A stretch of 64,000 nucleotides of DNA from Euclidia mi (GCA_944739405.2 OX123190.2:59601805-59665804), one strand, 5' to 3'. Numbered from the stretch's first letter, positions 19,680 through 30,615 are shown. Made by a program: numbers and translations. The notes: generated by a model from the sequence alone, not told the origin.

Positions 19680-21674
19680 ATGTCTACTGACGATCTATTA
19701 GTAAGAAAACGCAGTGCCATGAAAGCTAAGCTTACAAACTTCTCCAATTATGTTAACGTGCTTCTTAGTTGCGAATCACTTTCAAGGTTGCAGCGCATAG
19801 AGCTGGAGGGACGGCTTAGTAAATTTGATGCCTTATATGATGCATTTGACAATTTGCAGTTGGAGATTGAGATGCTCTCGGACAACCTAGACGAGGCGTA
19901 TGGGGAACGTGCCAAGTTCGAGGACCGTTACCATGCAGTGGTGGCGCAAGCGCGCAGTTTGATGATCAGCGCTGATGCCGGCAATGACGCCGCGTCTGTA
20001 GCGGGCTCAACAGACAAAAACACAGGTGCATCGTTACGTCAAAATTTTGTTCGCTTACCTAAAATAGATTTACCCCAATTCGATGGTAGTTATCAGTGTT
20101 GGCTTGAGTATAAGGACATATATATTTCTTTAATTCACAATAGCAGTAATATCGATGACATTGGTAAATTTCACTACCTTCGTGCATCGCTCAAGGGAGA
20201 AGCTAAACAAATAATAAAAAATATTGATTTTAAGGCTGATCATTACAAGATGGCGTGGAATTTACTATGTGAACGGTACGACAATAGCAGGCTTTTGTTA
20301 AATAACCATGTGCAGGCCTTATTCAATGTTCCCGCAGTGTGTCAAGAATCGTGTCTAGATTTGCGGCAATTTGTGGACACAATCAATAAAAATATTCGAG
20401 CACTTAAAACATTGAATGAACCCACTGAATATTGGGATACAATCTTACTGTACATGTTGACTAACAAAGTAGATAAAGTCACTAACAGAGACTGGCAGGA
20501 GTATTGTAATAGTTTATCTAAAAATCCTACTTTGTCACAATTTTGTTCATTTGTTAGCAAGCGGGCTGATTTGTTGGAGACGGTTGAACGTACTGAACAA
20601 TCAAACAAAAATGTAGATAGCAGTACTAACAGCTATATAGTAGATACACAAATTTCCAATAAAAGCGACAATTTAAACAATAATAAACACAAAGGAATTA
20701 CAAAAAATTACAGTAAATGTCCTATGTGCAAAAAAGACCACTTTATGTTTGTTTGCGAAGATTTTCGTAAGTTAACAGTAGAAAATCGTTTGTTAAAGGT
20801 AAAGGAGCTTAAGTTATGTTTTAATTGTTTACGTTCTGGCCATTCTAGTAAACAGTGTAAATTGTCGCATTGTAAATACTGTAAACGTAGGCATAATACC
20901 CTTTTACATGTAGATCAACCTAACTTAAGCAACTTCCAAGACCCTATGCCTAGTATTGCTTTACCTAGCTTACCTACTGACGTTGTTGGAGGTGCACAAT
21001 TTCAAAACAGCACGTCTGAAAACGTCGCCTTATCGGGTGACACTACAGAAAACTCTACCCGTTCTATTTTGCTTTCCACAGCTCTGGTGACAGTGGTCAA
21101 CAGCCGAGGTGAGAAGCTCGACGCCAGGATTCTGCTGGATAACGGCAGCACAGCCAATTTTATTACTGAAACACTGTGTCACAAGCTAGGGTTGTCCAGA
21201 CGTAATGCTAACTCCACTATATCAGGTATAAACAATCAGATGTCTAATAGCACACAGTCTTGTATGTTTACAATTCAGTCCCGTAATGGTGCCTATAAGG
21301 AGAATATCAGTTGTATTATACTGCCTGAGATAACTAGGAATTTGCCGTCATGTATGGTGGACATTAGCAACATCAACATTCCAACAGATATTCAACTGGC
21401 TGACCCCTCATTCCACATTCCATCAGTTATTGATATTCTTGTCAGCGCTGAAGTCTTTTGGAATGTGTTAGGTACCTCATCGATCAACTTAGGTAAGAAT
21501 AAACCCAATCTTCACGCCACAAGATTCGGGTGGATAGTGTCGGGCCCAGTCCCAGTTGTTTCGTCATCTAAAAAACAATCATACTATTGCAATGTGTCGA
21601 TGGATGAATTAAGCAGTAATATAAACAGGTTTTGGGAACTAGATTCTGTGTCATCAATACATTCTATGTCTTGA
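19680..21674 (+). CDS. BEL/Pao gag with zinc knuckles and protease region
   Basis: 664 aa. Residues 30-100 are helical with coiled-coil character. From about residue 125 (L-P-K-I-D-L-P-Q-F-D-G) begins the DUF1759 capsid region. Zinc knuckle-like motifs lie near 347 (CPMCKKDHFMFVC), 379 (CFNCLRSGHSSKQC) and C-K-Y-C-X-R-R-H-N-T just after. A protease region (DUF1758 type) follows with the active-site loop at 487 reading L-L-D-N-G-S-T, where Asp-Ser/Thr-Gly is the usual form; Asn may weaken or abolish activity. The ORF ends at TGA; the same frame continues 40 codons later into pol, so this stop is probably a mutation within one gag-pol ORF. The leader from the LTR to the ATG is about 700 bases. 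Confidence 0.9.
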   Translation: MSTDDLLVRKRSAMKAKLTNFSNYVNVLLSCESLSRLQRIELEGRLSKFDALYDAFDNLQLEIEMLSDNLDEAYGERAKFEDRYHAVVAQARSLMISADAGNDAASVAGSTDKNTGASLRQNFVRLPKIDLPQFDGSYQCWLEYKDIYISLIHNSSNIDDIGKFHYLRASLKGEAKQIIKNIDFKADHYKMAWNLLCERYDNSRLLLNNHVQALFNVPAVCQESCLDLRQFVDTINKNIRALKTLNEPTEYWDTILLYMLTNKVDKVTNRDWQEYCNSLSKNPTLSQFCSFVSKRADLLETVERTEQSNKNVDSSTNSYIVDTQISNKSDNLNNNKHKGITKNYSKCPMCKKDHFMFVCEDFRKLTVENRLLKVKELKLCFNCLRSGHSSKQCKLSHCKYCKRRHNTLLHVDQPNLSNFQDPMPSIALPSLPTDVVGGAQFQNSTSENVALSGDTTENSTRSILLSTALVTVVNSRGEKLDARILLDNGSTANFITETLCHKLGLSRRNANSTISGINNQMSNSTQSCMFTIQSRNGAYKENISCIILPEITRNLPSCMVDISNINIPTDIQLADPSFHIPSVIDILVSAEVFWNVLGTSSINLGKNKPNLHATRFGWIVSGPVPVVSSSKKQSYYCNVSMDELSSNINRFWELDSVSSIHSMS

Positions 21675-24600
21675 GAAGAACGCGCATGTGAAGAAAGCTT
21701 TTGTCAAAACACTATTCGTGATGAACAGGGTCGTTTTGTTGTAACAATTCTATTAAAAAACAATCCTAACGTTTTAGGTGAGTCATATGAAATGGCTAAG
21801 CGTCGATTTTTGTCTCTGGAGCGCCGTTTCCTGCGTGATCCCAGTTTCAAAGAAAATTATGTTGCCTTCATGGAGGAGTACGAGCGTCTTGGCCACATGA
21901 CAGAAAATCAAACGTCTATGAAGCCTCACACATGTGATAATGTTGAGTATTTCTTGCCTCACCATGGGGTTATAAAGGAGTATAGCTCAACGCCACTTCG
22001 GACGGTCTTCGATGCCTCAGCGGCTACCTCGTCTGGAATATCGTTCAATGATATTCAGATGGTAGGTCCAACTGTCCAGGAGGATCTATTTTCAATTTTG
22101 TTACGATTTCGGCAACACAAATATGTCGTTTCTGGTGATATAGCAAGGATGTATCGTGCTGTTACTGTCACATCGTCACAACGTGATCTACAGCAAATTA
22201 TATTCAGGACTGATCCCAATTTACCACTGAAAACGTACAGGCTCAATACTTTAAGTTATGGGGAAGCAGCCGCACCATATTTGGCGACAAAATGTTTGGT
22301 TAGTTTGGCTAAAGTTGCTACTAGTAAAAACGTCAGGTCTTTAATTGAACGCGATTTCTTCGTTGACGGTTATCTTGCTGGTGGAAATTTAGTATCCGAC
22401 GTCGTAGAGATGGTCAAAGAGGTAATTTCTGTTTTGTCATCAGCTAATTTTCATTTAAGAAAATGGAAGTCTAATAATTCGTCAATTTTAAACCAAATTA
22501 CAAATTTTTCAGAGGTTTCGGGTTGCCTAAACTTAGCTGAGGATAGGAATCTGGCATCGAAAACTTTAGGCTTACTTTGGATGTGTGAAGCAGATTATTT
22601 ATCATTTTCTATTCACATTGATGCAGGTAAACAGGTTACTAAACGTCAAGTGTTATCAGTCATAAGTCAAATATATGATCCATTAGGTTTGGTAGGTCCG
22701 TGTGTAGTTGAGGCAAAAATTCTAATGCAGCAATTATGGTTAACCAAGTGTGATTGGGATGAGCAGGTTCCAGAGTCCATTTGTAATAGCTGGTACGATT
22801 TTATAAACACTCTTCCAAGTTTAAATAATTTAAAAATTCCCCGATGGGTTGTGTGTGACAATGCTATATTGCATGAGATTCATGTTTTTACAGATGCATC
22901 AGAGAAAGCGTTTGGCTGTTGTGTGTATCTCCGATCAGTAAACGAGCAAGGGGTAGTTCAGGTACAACTTTATGCGTCTAAAAATCGTGTAGCACCAATA
23001 AAGCCCACCACCATTCCTCGTCTGGAGCTTTGTGGGGCATTGCTAGGGGCGAGACTGTGTGCTCAAGTACTGAGTTCGATAACTCTGCCCATTACCAAAT
23101 GCCAATTTTGGTGTGACTCAACAATAGTGTTGGGTTGGTTGTCAATGTCACCGACTCAATTAAAACCTTTCGTGCGTAATCGTGTCAATGAGATTCAGGA
23201 GAACACAGCAGGGCACACGTGGAGTTACGTTCCGTCTAAGGACAATCCGGCGGATCCTGTTTCTAGAGGGCTGAAGGCTGACCTTATTTGCAAGTGTTCT
23301 TTATGGTGGACAGGGCCTCACTTTTTGTTAAATCATGAAAAAGACTGGCCAGTCATGCCTAATAGAAGTGTGATACAAGATCTACCAGAAGTCATTACAT
23401 CAAACTTCACTGATCACTCGTTTCTCACACATTCACAAAATCATGTACTTTCGTCTCTCACAAATAAATCAATCATTCATTCATTAATTCATAAACATTC
23501 AAACTTAAATCGCTTACAAAGAACAGTGGCATATATACATAGATTCATACACAATTCAAAGAATCCTAATTCTAAAGTAACAGGTCCTCTTTCTATTAAA
23601 GAACTTAAAGATGCCTTATCTATATTGATACGTGCAGCTCAAACTGAAATGTTTGCAGATGAGTACGCGATACTTCGATCAGGGAAGTCATTGCCGCGCA
23701 GGAACAGATTTATTTCTTTAACCCATTTTTTAGATAATGATAACATTATTCGTGTAGGTGGCAGGCTGGACAACTCACCATATGAATACGAGGTTAAGCA
23801 TCCAGTTTTGCTATGCGGCAAGCACCACTTTACAAAATTGATATTTCAAATGCAACATAGAATCTTACTTCATGCTGGCCCTCAGTTATTGTTAGGAAAT
23901 GTACGTCAAACATATTGGCCTCTTGGCGGTAGAAATCTATCTAAGACGATATTAAGAAAATGCATAGAATGTTTTAGGTATAAGGCTCAAAATGTGCAAC
24001 CAGTTATGGGGCAGTTGCCCTCTAAAAGAACTCACTTGGAGTTCCCATTCATAAATTGTAGTGTCGATTATGCCGGGCCAATATTGATAGCAGATCGAAA
24101 GGGGCGAGGGTGCAAACTTTTAAAGGCGTATATATGCATCTTTGTTTGCCTAGCAGTCAAGGCTGTCCATATCGAGCTCGTTACAGATCTCACTAAAGAG
24201 GGCTATATGGCAGCTTTAAAACGTTTTGTCGCTCGTCGAGGCAAACCCAAGAGCATCTTATCTGATAATGGCACAAATTTTGTCGGCACTTGTAATGAAT
24301 TACATAAGTTTTTACAAGAATCTAATATTAATTACGAATTTTCACAGGAAGGCATTGAATTTAATTTCGCCCCACCATACTCACCACATTTCAACGGCAT
24401 TGCCGAGGCTGCCGTTCGCTCCACAAAACATCACTTGAAAAGGTTACTAGGGCTAACACACTTCACATACGAAGAACTGATCACATGCTTAACTCAAATT
24501 GAAGCTGTACTTAATTCACGTCCTATAACCCCACTTTCCTCTAATCCATTAGACTTCACTGCTCTCACTCCTTCCCATTACTTAATTGGACGATCGCTTA

Positions 24601-24947
24601 TGGCTGTTCCGCATCCACAGGTGACTGAAACCAGCATCGGTCGCTTGGAGCTGGAGCGCTACCACAGAGTGGAGCACATAAAACAACACTTTTGGAAGCG
24701 ATTTCACCTAGAATATGTTTCTCTTCTCCAGCAAAAAACCAAGTGGTCTACCTCAACAGGAGAACTATCAGAGGGAACTTTGGTGCTCGTGAGAGAGCGA
24801 GGACAACCACCGCTACTGTGGCCATTGGGACGTGTCACCAAGGTCTTACCGGGAAGCGACGGAACTACACGCGTGGTCGAGCTGAAGACGAAGAAGGGGA
24901 CGCTACTACGGTCATTTAATAATATTTGTCCTCTTCCTCTAGATTAA
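21675..24947 (+). CDS. BEL/Pao pol: RT, RNase H, integrase
   Basis: The frame is open from the gag TGA; first ATG at 21792 gives 1,051 aa. RT: S-G-D-I-A-R-M-Y-R holds the first catalytic Asp; the second motif reads F-V-D-G-Y (D192-G193) where Y-V-D-D is expected, a single A-to-G change. RNase H: V-F-T-D-A-S-E near residue 367. Integrase: zinc domain around H-R-I-L-L-H ... C-I-E-C, then catalytic D759 (C-S-V-D-Y-A-G-P), D825 (L-S-D-N-G-T-N-F) and E872 (G-I-A-E-A-A-V), then a C-terminal domain. Integrase looks intact; RT should be inactive. The product would copy RNA to DNA and insert it. Confidence 0.92.
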   Translation, partial: EERACEESFCQNTIRDEQGRFVVTILLKNNPNVLGESYEMAKRRFLSLERRFLRDPSFKENYVAFMEEYERLGHMTENQTSMKPHTCDNVEYFLPHHGVIKEYSSTPLRTVFDASAATSSGISFNDIQMVGPTVQEDLFSILLRFRQHKYVVSGDIARMYRAVTVTSSQRDLQQIIFRTDPNLPLKTYRLNTLSYGEAAAPYLATKCLVSLAKVATSKNVRSLIERDFFVDGYLAGGNLVSDVVEMVKEVISVLSSANFHLRKWKSNNSSILNQITNFSEVSGCLNLAEDRNLASKTLGLLWMCEADYLSFSIHIDAGKQVTKRQVLSVISQIYDPLGLVGPCVVEAKILMQQLWLTKCDWDEQVPESICNSWYDFINTLPSLNNLKIPRWVVCDNAILHEIHVFTDASEKAFGCCVYLRSVNEQGVVQVQLYASKNRVAPIKPTTIPRLELCGALLGARLCAQVLSSITLPITKCQFWCDSTIVLGWLSMSPTQLKPFVRNRVNEIQENTAGHTWSYVPSKDNPADPVSRGLKADLICKCSLWWTGPHFLLNHEKDWPVMPNRSVIQDLPEVITSNFTDHSFLTHSQNHVLSSLTNKSIIHSLIHKHSNLNRLQRTVAYIHRFIHNSKNPNSKVTGPLSIKELKDALSILIRAAQTEMFADEYAILRSGKSLPRRNRFISLTHFLDNDNIIRVGGRLDNSPYEYEVKHPVLLCGKHHFTKLIFQMQHRILLHAGPQLLLGNVRQTYWPLGGRNLSKTILRKCIECFRYKAQNVQPVMGQLPSKRTHLEFPFINCSVDYAGPILIADRKGRGCKLLKAYICIFVCLAVKAVHIELVTDLTKEGYMAALKRFVARRGKPKSILSDNGTNFVGTCNELHKFLQESNINYEFSQEGIEFNFAPPYSPHFNGIAEAAVRSTKHHLKRLLGLTHFTYEELITCLTQIEAVLNSRPITPLSSNPLDFTALTPSHYLIGRSLMAVPHPQVTETSIGRLELERYHRVEHIKQHFWKRFHLEYVSLLQQKTKWSTSTGELSEGTLVLVRERGQPPLLWPLGRVTKVLPGSDGTTRVVELKTKKGTLLRSFNNICPLPLD

Positions 24948-24976
24948 TTATTGAATTCTTCAACCCGGGGAGCATT

Positions 24977-25223
24977 TTCGCGCCTTGTATGTTGGTGCCC
25001 CTGGCGGGGGGACGGTGGAGCGCGGAGGGCACCGTCTCAACGGCTTTCGGCGGCGCACGGGCTGCGACACGCGACTCACTCCGCGACCGAACGACGATCG
25101 GCACGCGCGCATATCAAATATTTTAGTCTCCAATATTGTACTGCTTACCTTTACCGGCGAAATATATTGTGATTATACAGTCCACACAATTGTTTCCTTT
25201 ACATCGAAGAAGAATCCTCAACA
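24977..25223 (+). repeat. 3' LTR of BEL/Pao element
   Basis: Preceded by a purine-containing tract CCCGGGGAGCA. Matches the 5' LTR except for the 9-bp indel and a C/G difference near position 25032. Starts 30 bases after the pol stop. Confidence 0.9.
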
Positions 25224-25376
25224 CTTGTGATTGTTTACTTTATTGCATTTTGTTCTGTCGGCGTCCTGACCTACTGCATAAGAATGGATACAGAAGCTAC
25301 CACATATCAGATTGAAATTAACTTTATTGTTTTGTTCTGTCGCATTTTGTAATGTACTTGTATAAGAGAGGATAAG

Positions 25377-25545
25377 TTCATTATAGTTTTGTAATTAGTT
25401 TAGATGATAACGTATTGTGACAGTTCTCGAGTAACAATATTCATTACAGATATTGACGACCCTTTTCTTCTATAATATTATTATATAATATCTTAAAACA
25501 CACCTTTGAACTTACCTAATTCCCTGCGGATTAGAGACAATTTTA
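25377..25545 (-). repeat. Dispersed repeat, right member of the inverted pair
   Basis: Reverse complement of 17425-17592 with few differences. Lies 150 bases beyond the BEL/Pao element. Confidence 0.8.
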
Positions 25546-26271
25546 ACTCGTTTTAAATATTTACTTACACAGGTGTTCATTACTATCTACATTTGCGGTT
25601 GGATAGTGGGCTTGTTTGCGCGTCCAGTCCATGTCAACAGAGACTTAACCGCGCTTTACGCCGTTACCCGGGCTTAGTTCAGCCGCTTTTGATACCCATG
25701 TTTAGATATGAAGATGTTTAAACGTTTTATTTATAATTGAAATGGAGGTCAAACAGGGAGTTTTCTGTTTATATAAGGGCACATTAAGGGATGTTTCTAG
25801 TTTTGGATTGTAAATGAAATGGTGAGTTGTTTTGATGTCTGTACTTTGACTTCAGTAAGTCATCAAGGAATGCTGTAGAATATTTTATTATGCATGTGGT
25901 TTAAAATAATTATTAGATGGATCGATTCTGGTTTGATTCACTTAGATTCACTAGTGGTGAAATTAGTTTCAAGTAGATATTTCATAATAACTTGGAGATT
26001 TATTACTGGGATTATATATACGAGTAAGTCATAAGTCATTTATTTCTTAACAAATATACAATTATGTTGAAAATATAGTTACCAGCTTCTTAAACTAATA
26101 CACATTTACTCACACACAATTATTACACAATAAAAAAATAAATACATGAATTTTAACATTATTCATAGAAAACAATTATAAATTATTGTAAAGAAAAACA
26201 ATAAGAACAATAATAAAATACGAATCAACTAACAGGATTGTGCAAGATCAATTTTTATTATTATTAAATTA
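25546..26271. other. AT-rich spacer
   Basis: No coding similarity recognised. The part from about 26030 is probably the 3' UTR and tail of the LINE fragment that follows on the minus strand. Confidence 0.4.
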
Positions 26272-26470
26272 AAACATTTTTGTTGTTTCTAAATTCATCT
26301 ACGCTGTAATACCCTTTTTGCAATAAATATGCCTTCAGTTTGTTTTTAAAAATATGTTGGACTATAAATAATTTTAAATTCAGTAGGTAACTTATTATAC
26401 CAACTGATAGACTAAAAACTACGACTATATAAACAATATATCTTGGTTGGAATGTGTAATAGTTTGAGAC
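26272..26470 (-). pseudogene. C-terminus of a CR1/Jockey-type LINE RT
   Basis: The minus strand encodes W-Y-N-K-L-P-T-E-F-K and then, after a one-base shift, F-K-N-K-L-K-A-Y-L-L-Q-K-G-Y-Y-S-V-D-E-F. These are the typical last residues of ORF2 in CR1/Jockey-type LINEs. Only the extreme 3' end is present and it is frameshifted. Confidence 0.6.
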
Positions 26471-26659
26471 AAATTTTAAAGTAAATTAATGTATGACGAT
26501 AGATTGCTACACTCTTCATAAATTAGCCACCTGAAGAACAAAACCTAAAGGTATTTGTTTATATTAGTTCAAGTTATTTTTGTGTTTAATAGCATTTGGT
26601 ATGTTACATACGGTATGTCACATACGGTAATTTACATTCAGATACTCACCGAAGCATCC

Positions 26660-28440
26660 GTGTCCGGTAAGTATCAGAGTCAATCGGTAGGTGACACGTC
26701 CGTGTTGCCTCCCAACCCATGCATCGAGGCTTGACAGAATGGCACCGACAGCGCGTTGGCACGCATTCTGCGGTAGTTCCAGCTGCGCGCACCTTTGCTG
26801 CAGAGTCTGTCAGTGAGTATTGCGCCGCATTTTGAGCTCCTCCTGGACGTCCCCGTTCCCTTCCTGACGAACTACGTGAGTTTGGTCATAGACCTTCGCG
26901 TCCATGTTAGCCAGGATATCAAAGGGCGGGTAACGTGCCAGAATTGTCGCCGCCTCTGATGAAATTGTGCGGTACCCACGTACAATCCGAATGGCCGCTA
27001 CTCGCTGCACGCTATTGAGCATAGCTCTGCAGCGTGAGGAGGCCGCTAGACGTATGACCCATATAGGCGCACCGTAGAGGGCCATGGATCGCACGACCGC
27101 ACAATGAAGGCGGCGAACTTCTTCCCTGGGTCCCGCTAGGTTCGGCAGCAGCCTTTGAAGCGCCCTCGCTGCCCCTCGAACTCAGCGGATCATCCGCTCA
27201 AAATACTCCTCGAAGGTCCAGCAACTGTCCAGGGTGAGCCCGAGGTACTTAATATACCGGCCTACTCAGACGTCCACACCACCCACTAAAAAAATAAGTG
27301 AGTTTGATGACACCATACTCTGTCGTTTCCTGTAGAACCACAGCGCCTCTGTCTTCTGGGGTGCTACATAAGCAGGCTCGGGCTACTACCCAGCCTGCTT
27401 ATCTGTGCGATAACGCAAGATACTCCCAATTCGGTGAGCCGAATAACTTTTTGGAAGCCGTGCCCCATCACTAACACCGAGTGTCGTCCACACAGCAGAC
27501 GACACTCACGCCAGTGGGTAGGCTGGTCCTCAAAACCGCATCGTAAGCGAGGTTCCATAGCAGTTGTCCTAGCACTGACCCCTGGGGAACACCACATGTC
27601 CCTTCTGCTCCTACATGTTCTAAGCCATCCCGACCCATATATATAATGGACCTGTCGCTTAGGTACGCTCTGAAGATTTTACGCAAATAGGGAGGCACGT
27701 TATGATATAACAGTCTTTCCCAATGCTCTGCCATGGAAGGGAGTTGAAGGCGTTGACTATGTTAAGACGGACAGCCAACGCCACCCCCTTGGGACGGACT
27801 GCATCTGCCGACAGGCACCAAACGCGTTTTATCTGGCTGTCCGATAAGTCGGGGCCTGCAAATGACAAATGCTCCGTGATACGGGCGGCGATAACTCTTT
27901 CAAAGAATTTCGCGGCCTCATCCAGCAAGATATGAGTCGGAACGCCGAGGGAGAGTCAGCGGTCCTGCCGGGTTTATTTATGAGGACCAGCTTGGCTTCC
28001 TTCCAGCTGGTGGGGAATACGCTGTACCGGAGGCAGCTAGTGAATAACCGCCTGGGTCTATCCCCCAAGATGGCCAAAGTACATACCCATATCCGGCCCG
28101 GGACCCGGTGCGGTGTTGCGGGCCGCAAGTCGACGCACAGCTCGGTCTAACTCAGCCAGCGTTACCTCGAAGTTGTCGGACCAAATCATGGTTTCCGGCG
28201 ACGTCGGAGGATCTGAGTGACTTTCCTGAATCCTAGGAAAGAGGGTTTCTACCACTCTGCCCACGAGTTGCGGGTCCAGAGTCTGTGTCAGTGGTGGGAC
28301 CCATGGTCTGAGCTTGCCCAGTACAAAGAACAATGGCAGAATTTGGTCTGGGTTTGTTGTGGCGACCTTAAACTTCATATGTACAAAACAAATAGTTTTT
28401 TTTTTTCTACGATTTTTAATATTTTCACTTTGTCTCGTTA
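26660..28440 (-). pseudogene. R1-type LINE reverse transcriptase, decayed
   Basis: From the 5' side the minus strand encodes the pre-RT linker (A-V-R-R-L-A-A-R-N-T-A-P-G-P), RT entry (F-P-T-S-W-K-E-A-K-L-V-L-I), A-F-N-S-L-P-W, then G-V-P-Q-G-S-V-L-G-Q-L-L-W-N and C-V-D-D-T, and finally the C-terminal A-L-Y-G-A-P-I-W ... V-Q-R-V-A-A-I-R-I-V-R-G-Y-R-T-I-S. These are R1-clade signatures. Pieces lie in several frames (28058-28468, 27829-28128, 27659-27928, 27471-27734, 26810-27094), so it is dead. The palm motif has Cys-Val in place of Tyr-Ala. No endonuclease half here; the copy is 5'-truncated at the DNA transposon. Confidence 0.75.
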
Positions 28441-28445
28441 AAGCT

Positions 28446-29363
28446 GGGGGCTTATTCACTATGACCATTTTGAAGTCTTAACGTGTTTTAACGTGCTAGT
28501 TACCTACGTCGGCACGTTATTGGCATAAACGGTATTCACTATGCCAACTTCAAGTTTGACAAGCACGGTAGCGCACGTTTCGGGTACGGTTTTAGTTGTC
28601 AAAATTCCGTGAGCTAAGAGGTCACGTAACATGCACGTAACGCGTTTATTGTAATACGATAGAGGATAAATAAGTACTAAGTTTATTTGTTTAATATTAT
28701 ATTCAGTGTCCGTTAGTGGTTAAATGCTAAGTTTATTTGCTTTTTATTTAACAGTGTCCGTGTCAAAGTTATATAATTAAATATTATGTTTTATGAAAGT
28801 TGACGCCTGTCGCTGGCGCCAGCGTCTCACTCGTCTTCGGATAAATAATAAATCTATTTATTAGATTCTGTTAGAATTGGGCTATTTGCTGCACTAACCG
28901 CACTTATATTTTTTTATATTGTAGCGCGACTGCAACTGTCATGTCTGTCATCAATGTCATCATTATGTTTTCGTTCAAAAATTGACTTAAGTACAAAAGA
29001 TGAACTAAACTTTGAAGATCATTTTTTTATTATGAGATTGTTCCTGGCGAAATTGGACTAAAATAATACAATTTAAGTTTTATTAGCCTTTTCTATTTGT
29101 ACTGTAGCTTTTAGTGAAAATTACAAGTAAGTAAAATAATATTTATAACATCGAAATTGAGCCGGCAAACCGGCATTAAGATTTATGAACGAATGTTGTG
29201 AAATTGATAACTAGGCATAGACAAGCTGTCGTATGGCATACTGAATACAATATTTTGATTGTCGTGGTACGTCACGTTACTGGATCACGTTTACGTCTAG
29301 TGCACGTCACGACGACACACGTCTTGAACATGGTATTTCAGTGGTCATAGTGAATAAGTCCCC
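28446..29363. mobile_element. Non-autonomous DNA transposon with terminal inverted repeats
   Basis: Left end GGGCTTATTCACTATGACC and right end its complement, 22 bp with one mismatch. The phrase TTCACTATG also recurs internally near 28533. No transposase frame of useful length. The flanks permit a TGG or similar 3-bp duplication but runs of G/C make it ambiguous; a PIF/Harbinger relation is only a guess. Confidence 0.65.
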
Positions 29364-29388
29364 TGGAGTATTATATGATGATAAAAAG

Positions 29389-29834
29389 TGTTACGCCATC
29401 TATCGGTGAATGGGGGTACTAGAAGAGATTGAATGTATCGGTGGTTTAAAGGTAATTCAGCTACTCTGTACTAGATGGCGTTGGACTATGTCGACTGTTC
29501 CCGACTTACTAGAATGTTTCGTCTGTAGCGGCCTAGCGGGAATGTTCGGGAATATGCTAGAAAGATCTCGTTGCCTGTCCGGCCGGTATAAATACCAGGC
29601 AGACGCGCGAGACAGGACAGTAACAATTGAATATCGAAGCGATAAACAAGAAGCGAAGGGAAGTAATTCGGAAGTGTTTAGTGGTGTTTTTATTAGTGTT
29701 GGGAATTAAGTGTGAAATAAGTGTGTTTTTATTAGTGTTGAGAAATAAATGTGTATAGTGTTTGTGTTAGTAAATAAAGTGCAGTTTTTCTGGCATAGTG
29801 TATATAATTTATCACCGAACCCCAGCTCGTAACA
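29389..29834 (+). repeat. 5' LTR of gypsy C copy 1
   Basis: Starts TGTTACGCC and ends CTCGTAACA, a perfect short inverted repeat at the ends. TATA box TATAAAT at 29587-29593; AATAAA motifs near 29744 and 29774. The first part recurs at 32098-32253 and, inverted, at 43031-43442. Confidence 0.9.
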
Positions 29835-29836
29835 AA

Positions 29837-29853
29837 TTGGTGTCAGAAGTGGG
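29837..29853 (+). other. Primer-binding site of gypsy C copy 1
   Basis: TTGGTGTCAGAAGTGGG lies two bases after the LTR and is conserved in copy 2 as CTGGTGTCAGAAG. The start TGGTGTCAGAAG could pair with a tRNA 3' end; the tRNA was not identified. Confidence 0.65.
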
Positions 29854-29860
29854 ATAAATT

Positions 29861-30615
29861 ATGCCGGTTATGCCGAAGGAAGAAACTGAGGGAGTTCGTA
29901 CTAGAAACCAGCGCCAGCAAGAGCTGGACCAGAGACGCTTCGGAGACGTTCCTTCTCCATCGTCTGGTGGACCAGGCGACTCCGCGGCTGCAGTGGAGCC
30001 TGCAAGCGCACACTCCGTGGCGGTGCCCGACATCGCGGCTCTGATGGCGATCATGCAGGAGCACGCGCGCCGATTAGAGGAACAGCTACAGCGCGACAAG
30101 GAGGAGCAAGCTCGTCGTCGGGAGGAGCAGGCTCGCCGTCAGGAGGAGCAAGCTCACCGTCAAGAGGAGCACGCGCGCCGCCTGGAGGAACAGCTACAGC
30201 GCAACGAGGAGGAGCGGGCTCGCCGTCAAGAGGAGCACGCGCGCCGCCTGGAGGAACAGCTACAGCGCAACAAGGAGGAGCGGGCTCGCCGTCAACAGGA
30301 GCAGGCTCGCCGTCAAGAGGAGCACGCGCGCCGCCTAGAGGAGCAGCTGCCGCGCAACAAGGAGGGGCACGCCCACCGTCTGGAGGAACAGCTGGTGCTC
30401 ATGAAGGACCTCAGCGCCGCAGTGGGGAAGGACTTGAAGGCGGTCAAGGAGGAACTCTAGCAGCACGAGTCCCGTATCAGCGACATTGAAAAGCGTGTAC
30501 ACGACCAGCTCGAGACCCGTATTGCCAGATTGGAAAAGAAATTGCGTGGGCTTGAGACCAACGACGTTACACCTGCAGCTGTGGCACCTTCGCCTCGTTG
30601 GTTTAAGGTTCTTGA
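29861..30615 (+). pseudogene. Gypsy C copy 1 gag, N-terminal coiled-coil part
   Basis: Starts MPVMPKEETEGVRTRNQRQQ. After a Pro/Ser-rich segment, residues about 65-175 are a long charged helix built from units like E-E-Q-A-R-R-Q-E-E-H-A-R-R-L, a likely parallel coiled coil for gag assembly. A TAG at 30458 replaces the CAG (Gln) found in copy 2; gag continues in the same frame to about 30615, where a frameshift follows. Confidence 0.8.

Larger units (their letters stand above)
18707..25223 (+). mobile_element. BEL/Pao LTR retrotransposon, nearly complete and young
   Basis: Two LTRs of 256 and 247 bp flank gag-pol in order gag, protease, RT, RNase H, integrase, the BEL/Pao order. CTTGTG lies on both outer sides (18701-18706 and 25224-25229). 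The LTRs differ by one 9-bp indel and about one base, so the insertion is recent. A single TGA splits gag from pol in an otherwise continuous frame of about 1,750 codons. Two active-site residues are changed (see the CDS entries). Confidence 0.93.
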
